A DNA stretch of 64,000 nt from Hyposmocoma kahamanoa (lineage: Eukaryota > Arthropoda > Insecta > Lepidoptera > Cosmopterigidae), in contig NW_020653945.1 of NCBI RefSeq assembly GCF_003589595.1, positions 10,701,000-10,764,999 on the forward strand, read 5' to 3'. Shown here one piece after another: positions 44,311 to 54,492 of this stretch. The stretch's first letter is position 1. Every line of letters starts with the position of its first letter. Under the pieces are notes generated by a model. It saw only the letters and a list, made by a program, of their open reading frames with translations, ran no database searches and was not told the DNA's origin. The translations under genes were made by a program, and so were the position numbers.

Positions 44311-45717
44311 CGCCGCAAGTACAGCAATTTCCATGAAAACCAAGCGTGCCACATTTCTGGTACCCACTATGCCGTTACAAGAACAATTTAGTGACGGAAA
44401 CCTCCTTCTGCTCGCTCTAAATCGATTGATTGAACGTAATTCTAAGTAGAATAATTTTTGTTCAAGTATTTGTTGATTACAAGTAGTCGTAATATTAATA
44501 TAGTAGAAAAATACTAAGATAAGACAGTTAAGTCCTTTATTTTACTTGTTTATAAAAAATTTTGATTACTTAAATAAAATGAGACTTTAATTTTTAATCG
44601 ACTTCAAATATTCAAATTATTGTCCTTCCAATAAAATGAGCTTATTATATAACATCTTTTTGTAATAGAAGATCTTATCGATTAATTTAAATAATGAAAA
44701 CGCACGTCAATATAATTATGAACTTGCCACTGCCTTAATTAATTTTACTAGATGGTTTTCTGTTGGTAATTGATCAAATTGATGAATGGCAAGACAAATG
44801 AAAATGTTACCGCTGACAAAATATGGTACAATCTTATTAATCAGAAGAGGTTTACTTAATGAAGGCCTCGTGTGAAATTTTTGTGATTTGTTTATTATTT
44901 CTCGGATCTAACTCTGTGTATTTGGATAGCATCTTAGGTGGGATAAACAAGACCACCTTCGTCCTCCGTCTTTTTGTAAAGACAGCGCACTGTTAATTCT
45001 TTGCATTATATATTTTTTTGTATTACTCGTACTACATATCCGGCGATGCATGTAATTATTTGCTCACTATATTCGGACATTCGAGGCAACGTGCTGCAAA
45101 AATTATCGAAATTACGTATACCTACAACTGATAATAGATACTACAAAACTAAAAAAAAAACGAAACGTTACTAAACGTTATAACAAAAGAGTTATAGAAT
45201 TTTTTTATAATATTGCTAAGGTCATAATAATATTCGTCCCTTTGTTCAAAATCGATCAGAATCGAGAACAGTGTTGCCTAACGTATACATCACTAAATGT
45301 TAAATTTGGCCAAAGAAGTGTACAAGCGGCCGTACCACGAAACGGAATGCATTATACGAAAGTGCGTTCGTTCGATTTTCATGACGTATTAACAATAGAT
45401 CACTAATATATAGCTCCAAGTAAAAGCCGCAATGTATTACAAATCATGAGGCATACCATCGGTTGCATATTTGTTTTCTCGAAACTCATACAAGACCAAA
45501 ATAATTAAAAAAAAAAATAAATTATGCATCTTCTGATCACAAAATCACTTGTCTGTGGAAGGAAATGTCCCTGTTTACCGTTTCGCGTTATCGTCTGGTG
45601 TTTATCTACGATAACGGTCGAGCGCGTTCTGAAGTGTAGCAGGCGGCAAGTAAGTGAATTTTACTTACTTTGCGCACGTGAAGCACGTACGCTTGCGGCG
45701 TCTATCTAGACATATGT
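44311..45717. other. Non-coding stretch
   Basis: No repeat recognised. 45540-45700 (GTTTACCGTTTCGCGTTATC...) is slightly GC-richer. Confidence 0.4.
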
Positions 45718-45900
45718 CTGTGGTTTAGGCCATAGTCCACTACGCTGGCCTAAATGGGGATGTTTTCCTGAACCGATAAGCTCATGTTAAATTTCAAATT
45801 AAATTTCGTTCATAAATTCCGATAAACTCACAGGTGCGAGTAGGGATTTGAACTCACGGCCTCTGCTAGAGTTAGGTCAAACCATTAGGCCACCACAGCT
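45718..45900 (-). mobile_element. SINE family B with tRNA head, minus strand
   Basis: The reverse complement begins GCTGTGGTGGCCTAATGGTT (box A region) and GAGTTCAAATCCC (box B), then the body ACCTGTGAGTTTATCGGAAT...GGCCAGCGTAGTGGACTATG. The 3' end beyond this is lost. Confidence 0.8.
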
Positions 45901-46260
45901 ACTGTTTCTAAATACGCCCATTTGTGCTACTTATGGTTACCACATCATAATATTTCTAAGTTCAATACCATCAAAAACATTATACTTCAGTGCTATTCTA
46001 TCACAAACAAATGCAACTATTAAAAGTTTTATAGCACCTCGTCTCCCGGTCTATACAGCTCACAAGCAAAACGAAAGATCAGGTTATCGAGTATAATTCA
46101 ACGCTCACTGAACACCTCTAACAGTATAACTTTCTTCGTGCATCTAAAATTAGAAAGATTCATTCTATACACTTCAGTAGTAGCTCTAAAAACCGTGATT
46201 TCATGTGTATGCTTCATAATATGGTAATCTGTTCAATATAAAAATACGATTGATAGGCTT
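45901..46260. other. Non-coding stretch
   Basis: Nothing recognised. Confidence 0.5.
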
Positions 46261-46326
46261 TACGTAGAAAAATAAACCATAATTGAAAAAATGTTTTTCT
46301 TAAATTGTGGTTTATTTTTCTACGTA
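46261..46326. repeat. Inverted duplication of the mariner 3' end
   Basis: TACGTAGAAAAATAAACCAT (46261) and its complement (ATGGTTTATT-like GTGGTTTATTTTTCTACGTA, ending 46326) form a stem of about 25 bp. Each arm contains the codons YVEK-stop of the transposase end. Confidence 0.8.
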
Positions 46327-46497
46327 ATCTTCTTTTAACTCTATGCACCTTGATCAGCGATATCCCAACTTCTTCAACCTGTCAAAAAACATTTTTTTGT
46401 CAGTGAAAAATAAGTCACTCTTTCAGCTGTCACTTCCTCGTTTGATGCAAATCGTTAAAAATTCAGATAAAAATAATCAAATGGCGCCAAATCTGGT
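46311..46497 (-). pseudogene. mariner (DD34D) transposase, C-terminal relic
   Basis: The minus strand reads YLPDLAPFDYFYLNF-stop-RFASNEEVTAERVTYFS, then after a frameshift LKKLGYR-stop-SRCIELKEDYVEK and TAA at 46311-46313. YxPDLAPxDY (holding the third catalytic Asp), SNEEV and the CIELKGDYVEK ending are hallmarks of mariner transposases. The N-terminal DNA-binding part and first two catalytic residues are absent. Confidence 0.85.
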
Positions 46498-46784
46498 AAA
46501 TACGAAGCAATAGTTCGTATTATATTTCGACAAGTATTGATGTTATGTATGATATGAAACGGAATACTCGAAAATCCATTTCCATCTGTTTACTCTAAAT
46601 TCTTCAAAAAATATCTGTATCGACCCCGCTTAACTTTTTTAATGCAATTTTATTATTTTGGCGCCAATTTAAAAAAAGGAACGTCAGTGAAGTTCGAAAA
46701 TAAATTCCGAAAAAAGTTTTTATTTAACCTTAAAGTCACGTATTTATCAAATGGCTCTCGTAAACTCAAATTAGGGAATGGTAT

Positions 46785-46965
46785 TATGAGCGTCAGAGCA
46801 ACGGAATTCTCTCCGGGACACTACCCAGAACAGCCAGTCCTAAAATAATTTAGGAAAATTCATTCACTTTTTTCAATAAGTCCCCTTGATTACATCGAAC
46901 TCGTGACCTTCTCGTCCAGCGTGCTCAGTGCAAACCATCGTTGGACCACAGAGGTCGTTAAACTT
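46785..46965 (-). mobile_element. tRNA-derived SINE (family E), copy 2
   Basis: ATGAGCGTCAGAGCAACGGA...CACTACCCAGAACAGCCAGT matches 6102-6155. The right part (TCGAACTCGTGACCTTCTCG...GGACCACAGAGGTCG) is the inverted tRNA-like head. Confidence 0.6.
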
Positions 46966-48104
46966 ATAATCCACACAAATGTACTTTATTTACAACTTAT
47001 GTTGTACATTATTAGCAAGGTTCGAAATTATCATGATAATTATGCAATATACTGGGCGTCTCACGGATATGTCACTTTCACACAATTGCATTCAAATATT
47101 TTTAAATAATGGCCTGTGAAAAAAAAAGACATCTGTAATTTTACTATACTCATCGAAAGCCTCAATCCTAAGGATTGTATTCTTCCAAATAACATAGCGT
47201 TTTAAATAAAAGGAAGAACATGAAATTAAACGTTTAATTAAAATAGGAACGTTTAACAACAAAGTAAAATCAATTTAAGTTATCAAATGCTCAAAATGTG
47301 TTCTATTCTGTAGTTTACAAATTCTCACCCTTTTGATAATTTCGCTTTCTGTTCATTTATTTATCTTTTCACGGTGAATGTTTAAAATAATACGTCTACG
47401 TTTGCAACTCCTGTAAACTCTCAAACTGTTTCCTGTAAACTAAATCTTTTACAGGTTCATTTTCTTGAACAAAATTTCAAATTGAATGTTAAATTTCATG
47501 GTCTTCCTTTTATTTACGATGCTATGTTATTTAGAAGAAAACAATTCTTATCATTGAGGCTTCCGATCAGTATTGTAAAATTACAAGAATATTTTTCACA
47601 TTTGGCGGGTTCGATTTCCGGTTTATAAAATCAAAATATATACAACATGTTTAATATCGAACCATCAAATGTTTGCGCAATCGAGCGATGGACTACATAA
47701 CCGCCATATAAACAGCAAAAGTAGTTAAATTCAAGGCAGTTTGCTCAGTAAAACTTTGTGAAATGGAGATGGAAAGGTTGAATATAAGATAAGCTAGAAT
47801 ATGGTAAGTTTAATACAGGATAATATAGATATTTTATAACTTTTATCAATAATCGTTTAGCAAATTTATATAACAGTAGAAGGAAAATACAGTTCAATAG
47901 AAAAATGAAAAAAAAAAGCAGTAGATTGATTACACTATATATATATTAGATTATTATAGTTATCTACTAAATAATAAATAAATATTAGATACCATCATAT
48001 ACGTTGCTCTATTCAAAATCACTAGGATTATATAAATCGGAAAGAACGATGGTACCACAAACACTCAAACCCGAGACAATATAGAAAAGTTAGTTTACTA
48101 CACT
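46966..48104. other. AT-rich non-coding stretch
   Basis: Nothing recognised beyond low-complexity AT sequence. Confidence 0.5.
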
Positions 48105-48185
48105 GACCCGGCCGAGGATCGAACCCGAGACCTCAGAGTTAGCGATACCATGAAAACCGGTGTGCAAGCCACTTGACCACTAAGG
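48105..48185 (-). mobile_element. tRNA-like SINE (family D)
   Basis: The reverse complement has GGTCAAGTGGCTTGCACACC (box A zone) and GGGTTCGATCCTCGG (box B). An extra ~15 bases between them prevent a proper cloverleaf, so it is not a tRNA gene. Confidence 0.65.
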
Positions 48186-48224
48186 ACATCAAATCATGAC
48201 ATCGCACTGAAATCAATAATGTCG

Positions 48225-48444
48225 TAACTCAAAATTGTGGAATTGAGAAAAATAATTTGAAAATGAAAAAAATATATTGAATGGATATTATTGCGAATAA
48301 TGTTATAATTTTTATTCATACCTGTATAATACTGAATTATCCATTTATAAACGAGAATATATATATTGATTTAAAAAATTCTGAATGAATCAGAATTTTT
48401 TAAATTTTCATATCCTGTTTTCTCAATTTCACAATTTTGAGTTA
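48225..48444. mobile_element. 220-bp TA-ended MITE with 28-bp inverted repeats
   Basis: TAACTCAAAATTGTGGAATT, then GAGAAAA, mirrors the right end (the reverse complement reads TAACTCAAAATTGTGAAATT). A perfect inner hairpin (48369-48384 / 48390-48405, arm ATTTAAAAAATTCTGA) lies inside. Confidence 0.85.
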
Positions 48445-48970
48445 GGAAAGTTTCGTATGCGACATGTAAAACAACGCAGAATTTCCAAAAAAGGTATTTT
48501 TACTTATTCATTATTATGTAGGTACTAATAATATTTGACATTGAAGTTCATTTGAAAATTATTCATTGGAAAAATCATATTAATTATTAATTGGAAAATG
48601 GATAAAAAATTCAATGAAACATCAAAGAATTTCCAAGAAGGCTATCTGCGCTTTTGTTTGCTAATTCTATTTATAACACTGTAATATTGATCTTTAATTT
48701 TAATGTCCACCCACTTCGTAACTTTATTTCCTTACACTACATCCCACGTAATAATATGTAACCTTTTGGAACTCGTTAGCGGAGGTTTAAAGGTGCTTTA
48801 ATGGATGCTAAAAATAATTTACGTAACAGATCCACGGAAATGTCAGAGATAAATTAAAATCAAAGGAAAATAATTATTAAATCAGTATACTCGTACACGA
48901 AACGGGGCAATAGTACCTATTTACTTTTAATTCGCAAAGCAAAACACACTGTAACAGCTTGCGAAAACAC
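48445..48970. other. Non-coding stretch
   Basis: Nothing recognised. Confidence 0.5.
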
Positions 48971-49240
48971 GAGCAGTGGATCTCCTTGCGAAAGAGTACG
49001 TCCAGGGAAGTACTGTCACTTACCTTTTTCTGCAACCAAGAAGTAATAAGGGTGCTGGCGAAATTACAGGCACATGGGACTTGTCTACTTATATCTCAGG
49101 TTGACGAGCGCAATGGCAGTGCCACTCAGATCTTTGCGATTTAAAACTCTGATTGGCACTACAACTGTTATGGATAGGCGTGTAGCTTACCATCAGGCGC
49201 ACGACAAGTTCGTCACGTCACTTGATATTATAAAAAAAAA
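48971..49240 (+). mobile_element. Family A retroposon, copy 13
   Basis: It starts GAGCAGTGGATCTCCTTGCG. The right arm of hairpin 1 is deleted (AAGAAGTAATAAGGGTGCTG). Hairpin 2 is intact, and it ends TTGATATTATAAAAAAAAA. It carries the recurring frame from 49074. Confidence 0.85.
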
Positions 49241-49309
49241 GATGTATATAAGAACAAAATGCCGATCGAAACTATTCATGTAACAAATTTTTTTTTAACG
49301 AACCTATTT

Positions 49310-49437
49310 ATATCCCCGGACTAGGGAAACCCTGTGTCGCGGTTGTCGTGGACACACACATAGACAACCACAGATTACAACCAAATTCACGAGAGACATA
49401 ATTGTAAGCCATACAAATTATTTCTCCCGGCCCTATT
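49310..49437 (-). mobile_element. SINE family C, 3' part
   Basis: The reverse complement matches the body of the copies at 58331 and 58697 (GGGAGAAATAATTTGTATGG ... GTTGTCTATGTGTGTG ... ACAGGGTTTCCCTAG). The tRNA head is truncated. Confidence 0.8.
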
Positions 49438-50804
49438 TAGAGGATCCGTGTCTATCTATAAGCGAGACCTGCCTGTATCATAACTAATGTAATCGACATT
49501 TTTAGCGAAATTGCAATATTAACATATCTGGAAACATCGAAACGAGATCTACAACCCTCTATAAGCAATTTTTTAATATCTTATTAAGTTTCAGTTTTAT
49601 TTTCAAGCAAAATCAGCGTATACTCCGTCTAACCATTTATTTAACTTTTGACAGCTCGAGTTCTAATCAATTAGTGATGTCCTAATGCGTTTCTAATTCG
49701 ATTTTTATAACGATTGATTTTATTTATGAAGAAGTTTTAATCGTGAACGTGAGGAGGTTCAAAAAATAAGATTGTCTGATTGGGATCGTGATGTTGCGTT
49801 TAACAATTTGTGTACTCAAGGATTAATAATTAATGTTAATGAGGATTCAACTGATGATTCCCGTTCATAAAGAGAAGAATCCAACGATTCATTATTATAA
49901 ACAATAAGAATTTATTATAATTACTTATAATTTATATCATTTCATTACAATTTATTAGACAGGCATCAAAATTTATCAACTTGAATATTCTTCGTTACAT
50001 AATCTGTTGACTCGATAAATATCGGAGCTAAAGAGCACGTCGCTTCACTAAAATTAAAAAATTAAAGAGTCCATTCTTTTTGTTTATGGTTGTATGAAAA
50101 TAATTACAGAACTTCGGTTGTCAAAAGTTAACTAAATGGTTGGACGGATGATTGATATTTTCCATAGAAAAAAATCTTTACATGTCAATATCTCGAAATT
50201 TACCAAAATGCACGTTCGTTAGTTTTGACAATATGGGCGGGCTAGGTAAACATTGATTCAAAGTAATCGAGAAAAACACCAAACTGTTTGTTTGAAATAC
50301 CGTAGTCTAAATTGAGGAATAAAATAACGGTGTTAAAAAACTTTAAATGTCATAAACGTAAATGATAAACGATTACCATATAGTGGGCGTGAAAGCAATT
50401 TAAGCTGACAATTTTAATGTATTGAAGACAGTTAATCGAAATCAGATATTGTTGGAATGTCTCTTTCTGTAGAAAACTTACAGGTTGTGACATAAAATAA
50501 ACTTTTAAAACCCCGCAAATCGGTTTCGGCTATTTTATAATACTTTGTAACGTCACACTTCGCAAGATCTTTCTCAGAAACAACTGGAATACCTCTCCTT
50601 TTGAGTATTAGTGTTCCGTGGCATGATAGCTCTAAATCCAAAGGTAGTTTTTCTAGTAGGTACCATCTATACCGGTGAAACTGTGGTTCTCTAAGCTGAA
50701 ATTGAACAGAGATTAGGTCACGTTTGTACTCCCGTTCACCTTGCTAGATTCAGTATAGTCGTCGACCATTTGTGTGATTCCGGCGAATTTGGGGATTTGA
50801 ATCA
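49438..50804. other. Non-coding stretch
   Basis: GAATCCAACGATTC-type small palindromes only; no repeat family recognised. Confidence 0.4.
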
Positions 50805-50850
50805 CATCTTTCTTTTTTTTTGTGATACCAAGTGACGGGACGAAAAAGGA
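50805..50850 (-). mobile_element. Family A 3'-end fragment, copy 14
   Basis: TTTCTTTTTTTTTGTGATACC, then AAGTGACGGGACGAA: only the last ~25 bp plus the A-tail of the family remain. Confidence 0.7.
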
Positions 50851-50879
50851 AGTAATAACACTTATCGATATGCAATTAT

Positions 50880-51295
50880 TAAGGCCGTTTCCTAACTTGT
50901 CGGTGTGGAAGCGGTACGGTATTGGTACGCTCAGTATACACAGTACCGAAAGCTTACCGGGAGCATAAATTATTGTTTCAATGTGCGTTTCCTGATTGAT
51001 CCCTTCCCGCTACCGTCCAAACCGCGGTAATCAGAATAGAATAGAATAGAATAGAATAATTTATTTCATATTATCAATGTCACAATATTACAAATAAAAA
51101 TACAATGTCAAAGGATAATATGATCGTCACTATACGCAAACAATAATAATTAATATAAAATAAAGTAGTATAACTAAACCAAACAGGAAGCGCATATTGA
51201 AATATAGGCCCTCGGTAAGCTTTCCATACTGCGTATACCGAGTATACCGATGCCACACCGCTACCGCACCGACTAATCGGGATACGGCCCAAGCT
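50880..51295. mobile_element. Inverted-repeat element with ~115-bp arms, carrying a retroelement tail
   Basis: The left arm AAGGCCGTTTCCTAACTTGT...GAAAGCTTACCGGGAGC...CAATGTGCGTTTCCTG pairs with the right arm (reverse complement: GGGCCGTATCCCGATTAGTC...GAAAGCTTACCGAGGGC...CAATATGCGCTTCCTG). The centre contains an (AGAAT)5 tract and AT-rich text (about 51029-51180) that looks like a separate insertion. Confidence 0.8.
51029..51180 (-). mobile_element. Short-unit-tailed retroelement fragment inside the foldback
   Basis: On the minus strand the AT-rich body ends AAATAAATTATTCTATTCTA, then ATTCT repeats, as in 3' ends of some CR1/Jockey-type LINEs. The body is too short to identify. Confidence 0.45.
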
Positions 51296-51504
51296 GGTCA
51301 GAAAAAGCTTTATCTTTTAGATTTATAAAGAGATTTATAAAGATTTATTTATTTATTATAATATATCCTGTAATAAGGGAGGAAAAGACGTTGTGCGTTT
51401 CGCATCGGCGGTCCAAACGGAAGCGAAACGCGAAACGTCTTTTTCGCGCTTAGTACATGGACATAAAGCTTCTTCTTCTTCCGTGTCGATAAGTGTGACT
51501 CCCT

Positions 51505-51632
51505 TAAGTCGTACGCCTGGCCGTAAGCGACACGTCTATCCAGAGCTTTAAATCGAAAAAATCTGAGAGACAGCCACTGCGCCCGTCACCCTGTGACAAG
51601 TCCCATGTGTCTGTAATTTCACTTACACTCTT
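51505..51632 (-). mobile_element. Family A fragment, copy 15
   Basis: GTCGTACGCCTGGCCGTAAG...CCACTGCGCCCGTCACCCTG...TGTCTGTAATTTCACTTACA. Both ends and the left half of hairpin 2 are lost. Confidence 0.75.
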
Positions 51633-52397
51633 ATCTTAGTTTTTGTTTAAATAAATTTTAAATACGGTATGGGACCTTTAATGTATAAAAATAATAATGA
51701 AGATTAAATATGTAAATGAACTTTGTAATAAATAAGTAACTCTACCGAATTTCGGTGGCAATTTTTATTATTTAAGTATTTGAGTATATTCTCGTGAAAT
51801 ATTAAAATATATTTCAGGGTTACCACAATCGAATATTAAATAATACTTCATGATAATATTTTAAAATACTTAAATTTAAAAATTTGCCATCTAAATTACA
51901 AAAAAACTAACCTGAAAATTACTCAACTAATTAATTGCTTACACGTATTCAGTTCTTACGTACTACTTACTTTATTGTAAATGTTTTTATACATTACGAA
52001 ACTAAATTAGAAACGAATTTCGTTACACCCTGCATAAAGTAAGACTTCTGGTTTCCTAGTAAATGTATAAACGAATATAAAGCCAGCCTACGTTATGCCA
52101 AAACCAGTCTGCGGCAGTGTAGGCGTACAAACTGCAAATCGTGCAATGCGAACTGCAGTTTTGCTTTGCACCAAACGCAATGCAACACTGCGATACATTT
52201 TGAATTTATTCCTTTGCCTTAGTGGAATTCATTCTCTGAACATTGTAACTTTTGCTAAATATTTTATTTTCACCTAAAAATGTTTTACTATTCAAACAAT
52301 AACATAAAAAGTGTCAAACGTTTCGGAACATCTTCATTCATATGATTTAAATAAATGGATCATTATAAGAGTTACCACAAAACACGCAAGACAACAG
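51633..52397. other. AT-rich non-coding stretch
   Basis: Nothing recognised. Confidence 0.5.
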
Positions 52398-52453
52398 AGT
52401 TTGAGAAAAAATATTTGTATAAGTATAAGTATAAAAATATTTTTTCTCAAACT
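52398..52453. repeat. Perfect 19-bp hairpin with GTATAA-repeat loop
   Basis: Arms AGTTTGAGAAAAAATATTT (52398-52416) and the exact complement (52435-52453) surround an 18-base loop made of GTATAA units. Confidence 0.85.
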
Positions 52454-53419
52454 TTACTAAGGTAAATAAATATTTACGTAATTAATGACAGTAATTAATA
52501 TACATTAACGTCTCGCCACAGAGATTCTTTTTAATTTTAAAAGGAGAGCTATGCACAGTGTTAATTGTTCAAGTTAATTCACGTATTCGTACCAGGAGGC
52601 AGTTCGCATACATAAGCTCGAAACACGTACGAGACGCGTCGGACCCAAACTTTAAATGCGCCATTGTACGATTATGATACTGTAATAAGCATCGCATACA
52701 AGCAACAAGCATGCACGTTTTTATATTGAAACTATAAAAAAAAAAACATTTCCCATTTCGTTATAACGAGTATCGTGCTGCGTGTCTTAAAGTTTTTTTC
52801 CCATTTCCACTGTTTATTAAGCAACTATTTAAGTATGAAGTTACAAGTTTATTATGTTTTAGTGTTCCATAGTAATAAAAAGCTTAAACTCTGTGGTGTG
52901 TTTGTTTGGCTCGTTTTGTTCGATGTGAGGGGAGGGGTGTCTCCCCAAGGATTCTGCGCCCCCGTAGGCATAACAATAGTTCACATAAATAATCGATAAA
53001 GCCCACGAAATTGGACCTTATATCGTGCATTTCATATAAGAAATGCACGTGCATTTTTTCGAATAATTTGTTGTAGGGTCTTTTTTGTTGACCTAAATAG
53101 TTTTTTTTTAATGGAATGCAATGCAAACATGAATCGGGAAATTGGTTTTGGCTCTCGTTCGATGTACTAGAAAAACCCTATTAAAACTTTTTAGATTGTA
53201 CGAATGGTTGGTCAACTTCTGTGTAAACTTAAAGGAGATTTTTTCTTTTTGATCGACATTGATACGAGGGTGCTTTCATAGTATCACTTATATAATCAAA
53301 AGGGTTTCCGTATTTCTTTACCGTTCTTAATAATTAACTTAATCAAAGGAACTGATTTTTTAATATACATAAATGATTTAAAAAACCATTGAATTTAAAA
53401 AACATCCTAATTTCAACAG
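52454..53419. other. Non-coding stretch
   Basis: 52540-52700 is somewhat GC-richer (GGAGGCAGTTCGCATACATA...GAGACGCGTCGGACCC). Nothing assigned. Confidence 0.4.
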
Positions 53420-53510
53420 GGAAGATGGTTTCTCCATACCACCAGTTTGGGATCCAGTATTTCCTCTGATGAAAAATCTCAAACAGACAAAAGACAGCAG
53501 TACTAATTAA
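53420..53510 (+). CDS. Candidate terminal coding exon, function unknown
   Basis: After CTAATTTCAACAG, an open stretch of 29 codons (starting EDGFSIPPVWDPVF) runs to TAA at 53508-53510. Its amino-acid composition (paired prolines, WDPVFPLMKNL) looks protein-like rather than like translated AT-rich noise. Several AATAAA-type hexamers follow within about 80 nt (53545-53585). The exon begins with one base that completes a split codon, which is compatible with the two-base overhang of the CH exon at 27887; one third of random acceptors would also be. It could be an alternative terminal exon, an exon of a nested gene, or a fragment of a degraded retroelement, since a LINE relic starts about 170 bp downstream. 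I do not recognise the protein family. Confidence 0.28.
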
Positions 53511-53544
53511 TATGTTTTAGTTTAATCTAATTTCTATTATTAAT

Positions 53545-53590
53545 TAATAATAAATTGAACTTAATAAAAATTCATTCAATAAAATAACTT
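53545..53590 (+). terminator. Cluster of AATAAA-like polyadenylation signals
   Basis: Three AATAAA-containing strings lie within 45 nt, just downstream of the stop at 53510. In AT-rich DNA such hexamers are common, so this has weight only together with the candidate exon. Confidence 0.2.
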
Positions 53591-53677
53591 GTAAATCTTA
53601 ATGTAGCATAAATTGGAATGTTTTCTTTGTAAAATTAAAAATAAGGTATTTAATATTAAATTTAATATTAATTTAAA

Positions 53678-54492
53678 ACCATACTTTACGCAGATGACAT
53701 TACTATAATATTGAAATGCAATAATAGTGACGAATTAAAACAAAAATTAAATATTACATTAAAACAAACTGGTAAACCGATCACAATTTAATATTAAACT
53801 TTACGAAAATAAATTAATCCAAGTAAAACCATGTCAAAAACCACCAATGAAAATCGATTGTCATTTTAATATAGTAAAAGAACATGTGTAGATTCGTGTA
53901 ATTTATTAGAATTAGAAATTTACTCAGGAGTTAATTGGAAATGCCATGTAGATAAGGTGTCTGGAAAATTATCTAGGTTCACATACGCTCTATACGAATT
54001 TAAAAAATGTACAAATTTAAAAACCGCTTTGTCTGCATATTACGCCTATGCGCAAGCTTGGTTAACTTATGGTGTCATTTTGTGGGGTAATAGTGGTCAT
54101 GCCAGCAGCCTCTTTATTCTGCAGAAGAAATGAATGAGAGTATCGGCAAACATAACGGAAACAGATACTTGTAGATCACATTTTTCTAGGTTGAACGAAC
54201 GTTTTAACTTTATAAGTTAAAATTAGTAAGTTTGTAAGAAAATACTGGCACTTATTTGGACAAGGAAGTGATAATCCTTATGTATCTAATTTGAGACCGC
54301 GAAACAAATTGATTGGTTCTTTTAGAAAGAAAGTAATAGAAAATGTTAGCTCGGATACACATAATATGGCATGTAAGAGTCTATAACAAAATACCTCTTA
54401 GAATAAGAAACATTGAAAATAATTACGTGTTCGCAAATGCTCTGAAGTCTATGACCCAAAGGAGTATTTCGATAGTAAAAGTACATGATATT
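53678..54492 (+). pseudogene. CR1/Jockey-like LINE relic: reverse transcriptase C-terminal region
   Basis: It begins at the catalytic block ILYADDITIILKCNN (YADD at 53687-53698) and continues with WKCHVDKVSGKLSRFTYALY, YAQAWLTYGVILWGN and SLFILQKK-stop-MRVSANITETD, then degraded pieces (PRNKLIGSFRKKV; YNKIPLRIRNI). The order matches the region after the RT palm in lepidopteran CR1/Jockey-group elements. Multiple stops and frameshifts are present, and upstream RT blocks and endonuclease are absent. The sequence to ~54640 is likely its 3' UTR. Confidence 0.85.
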
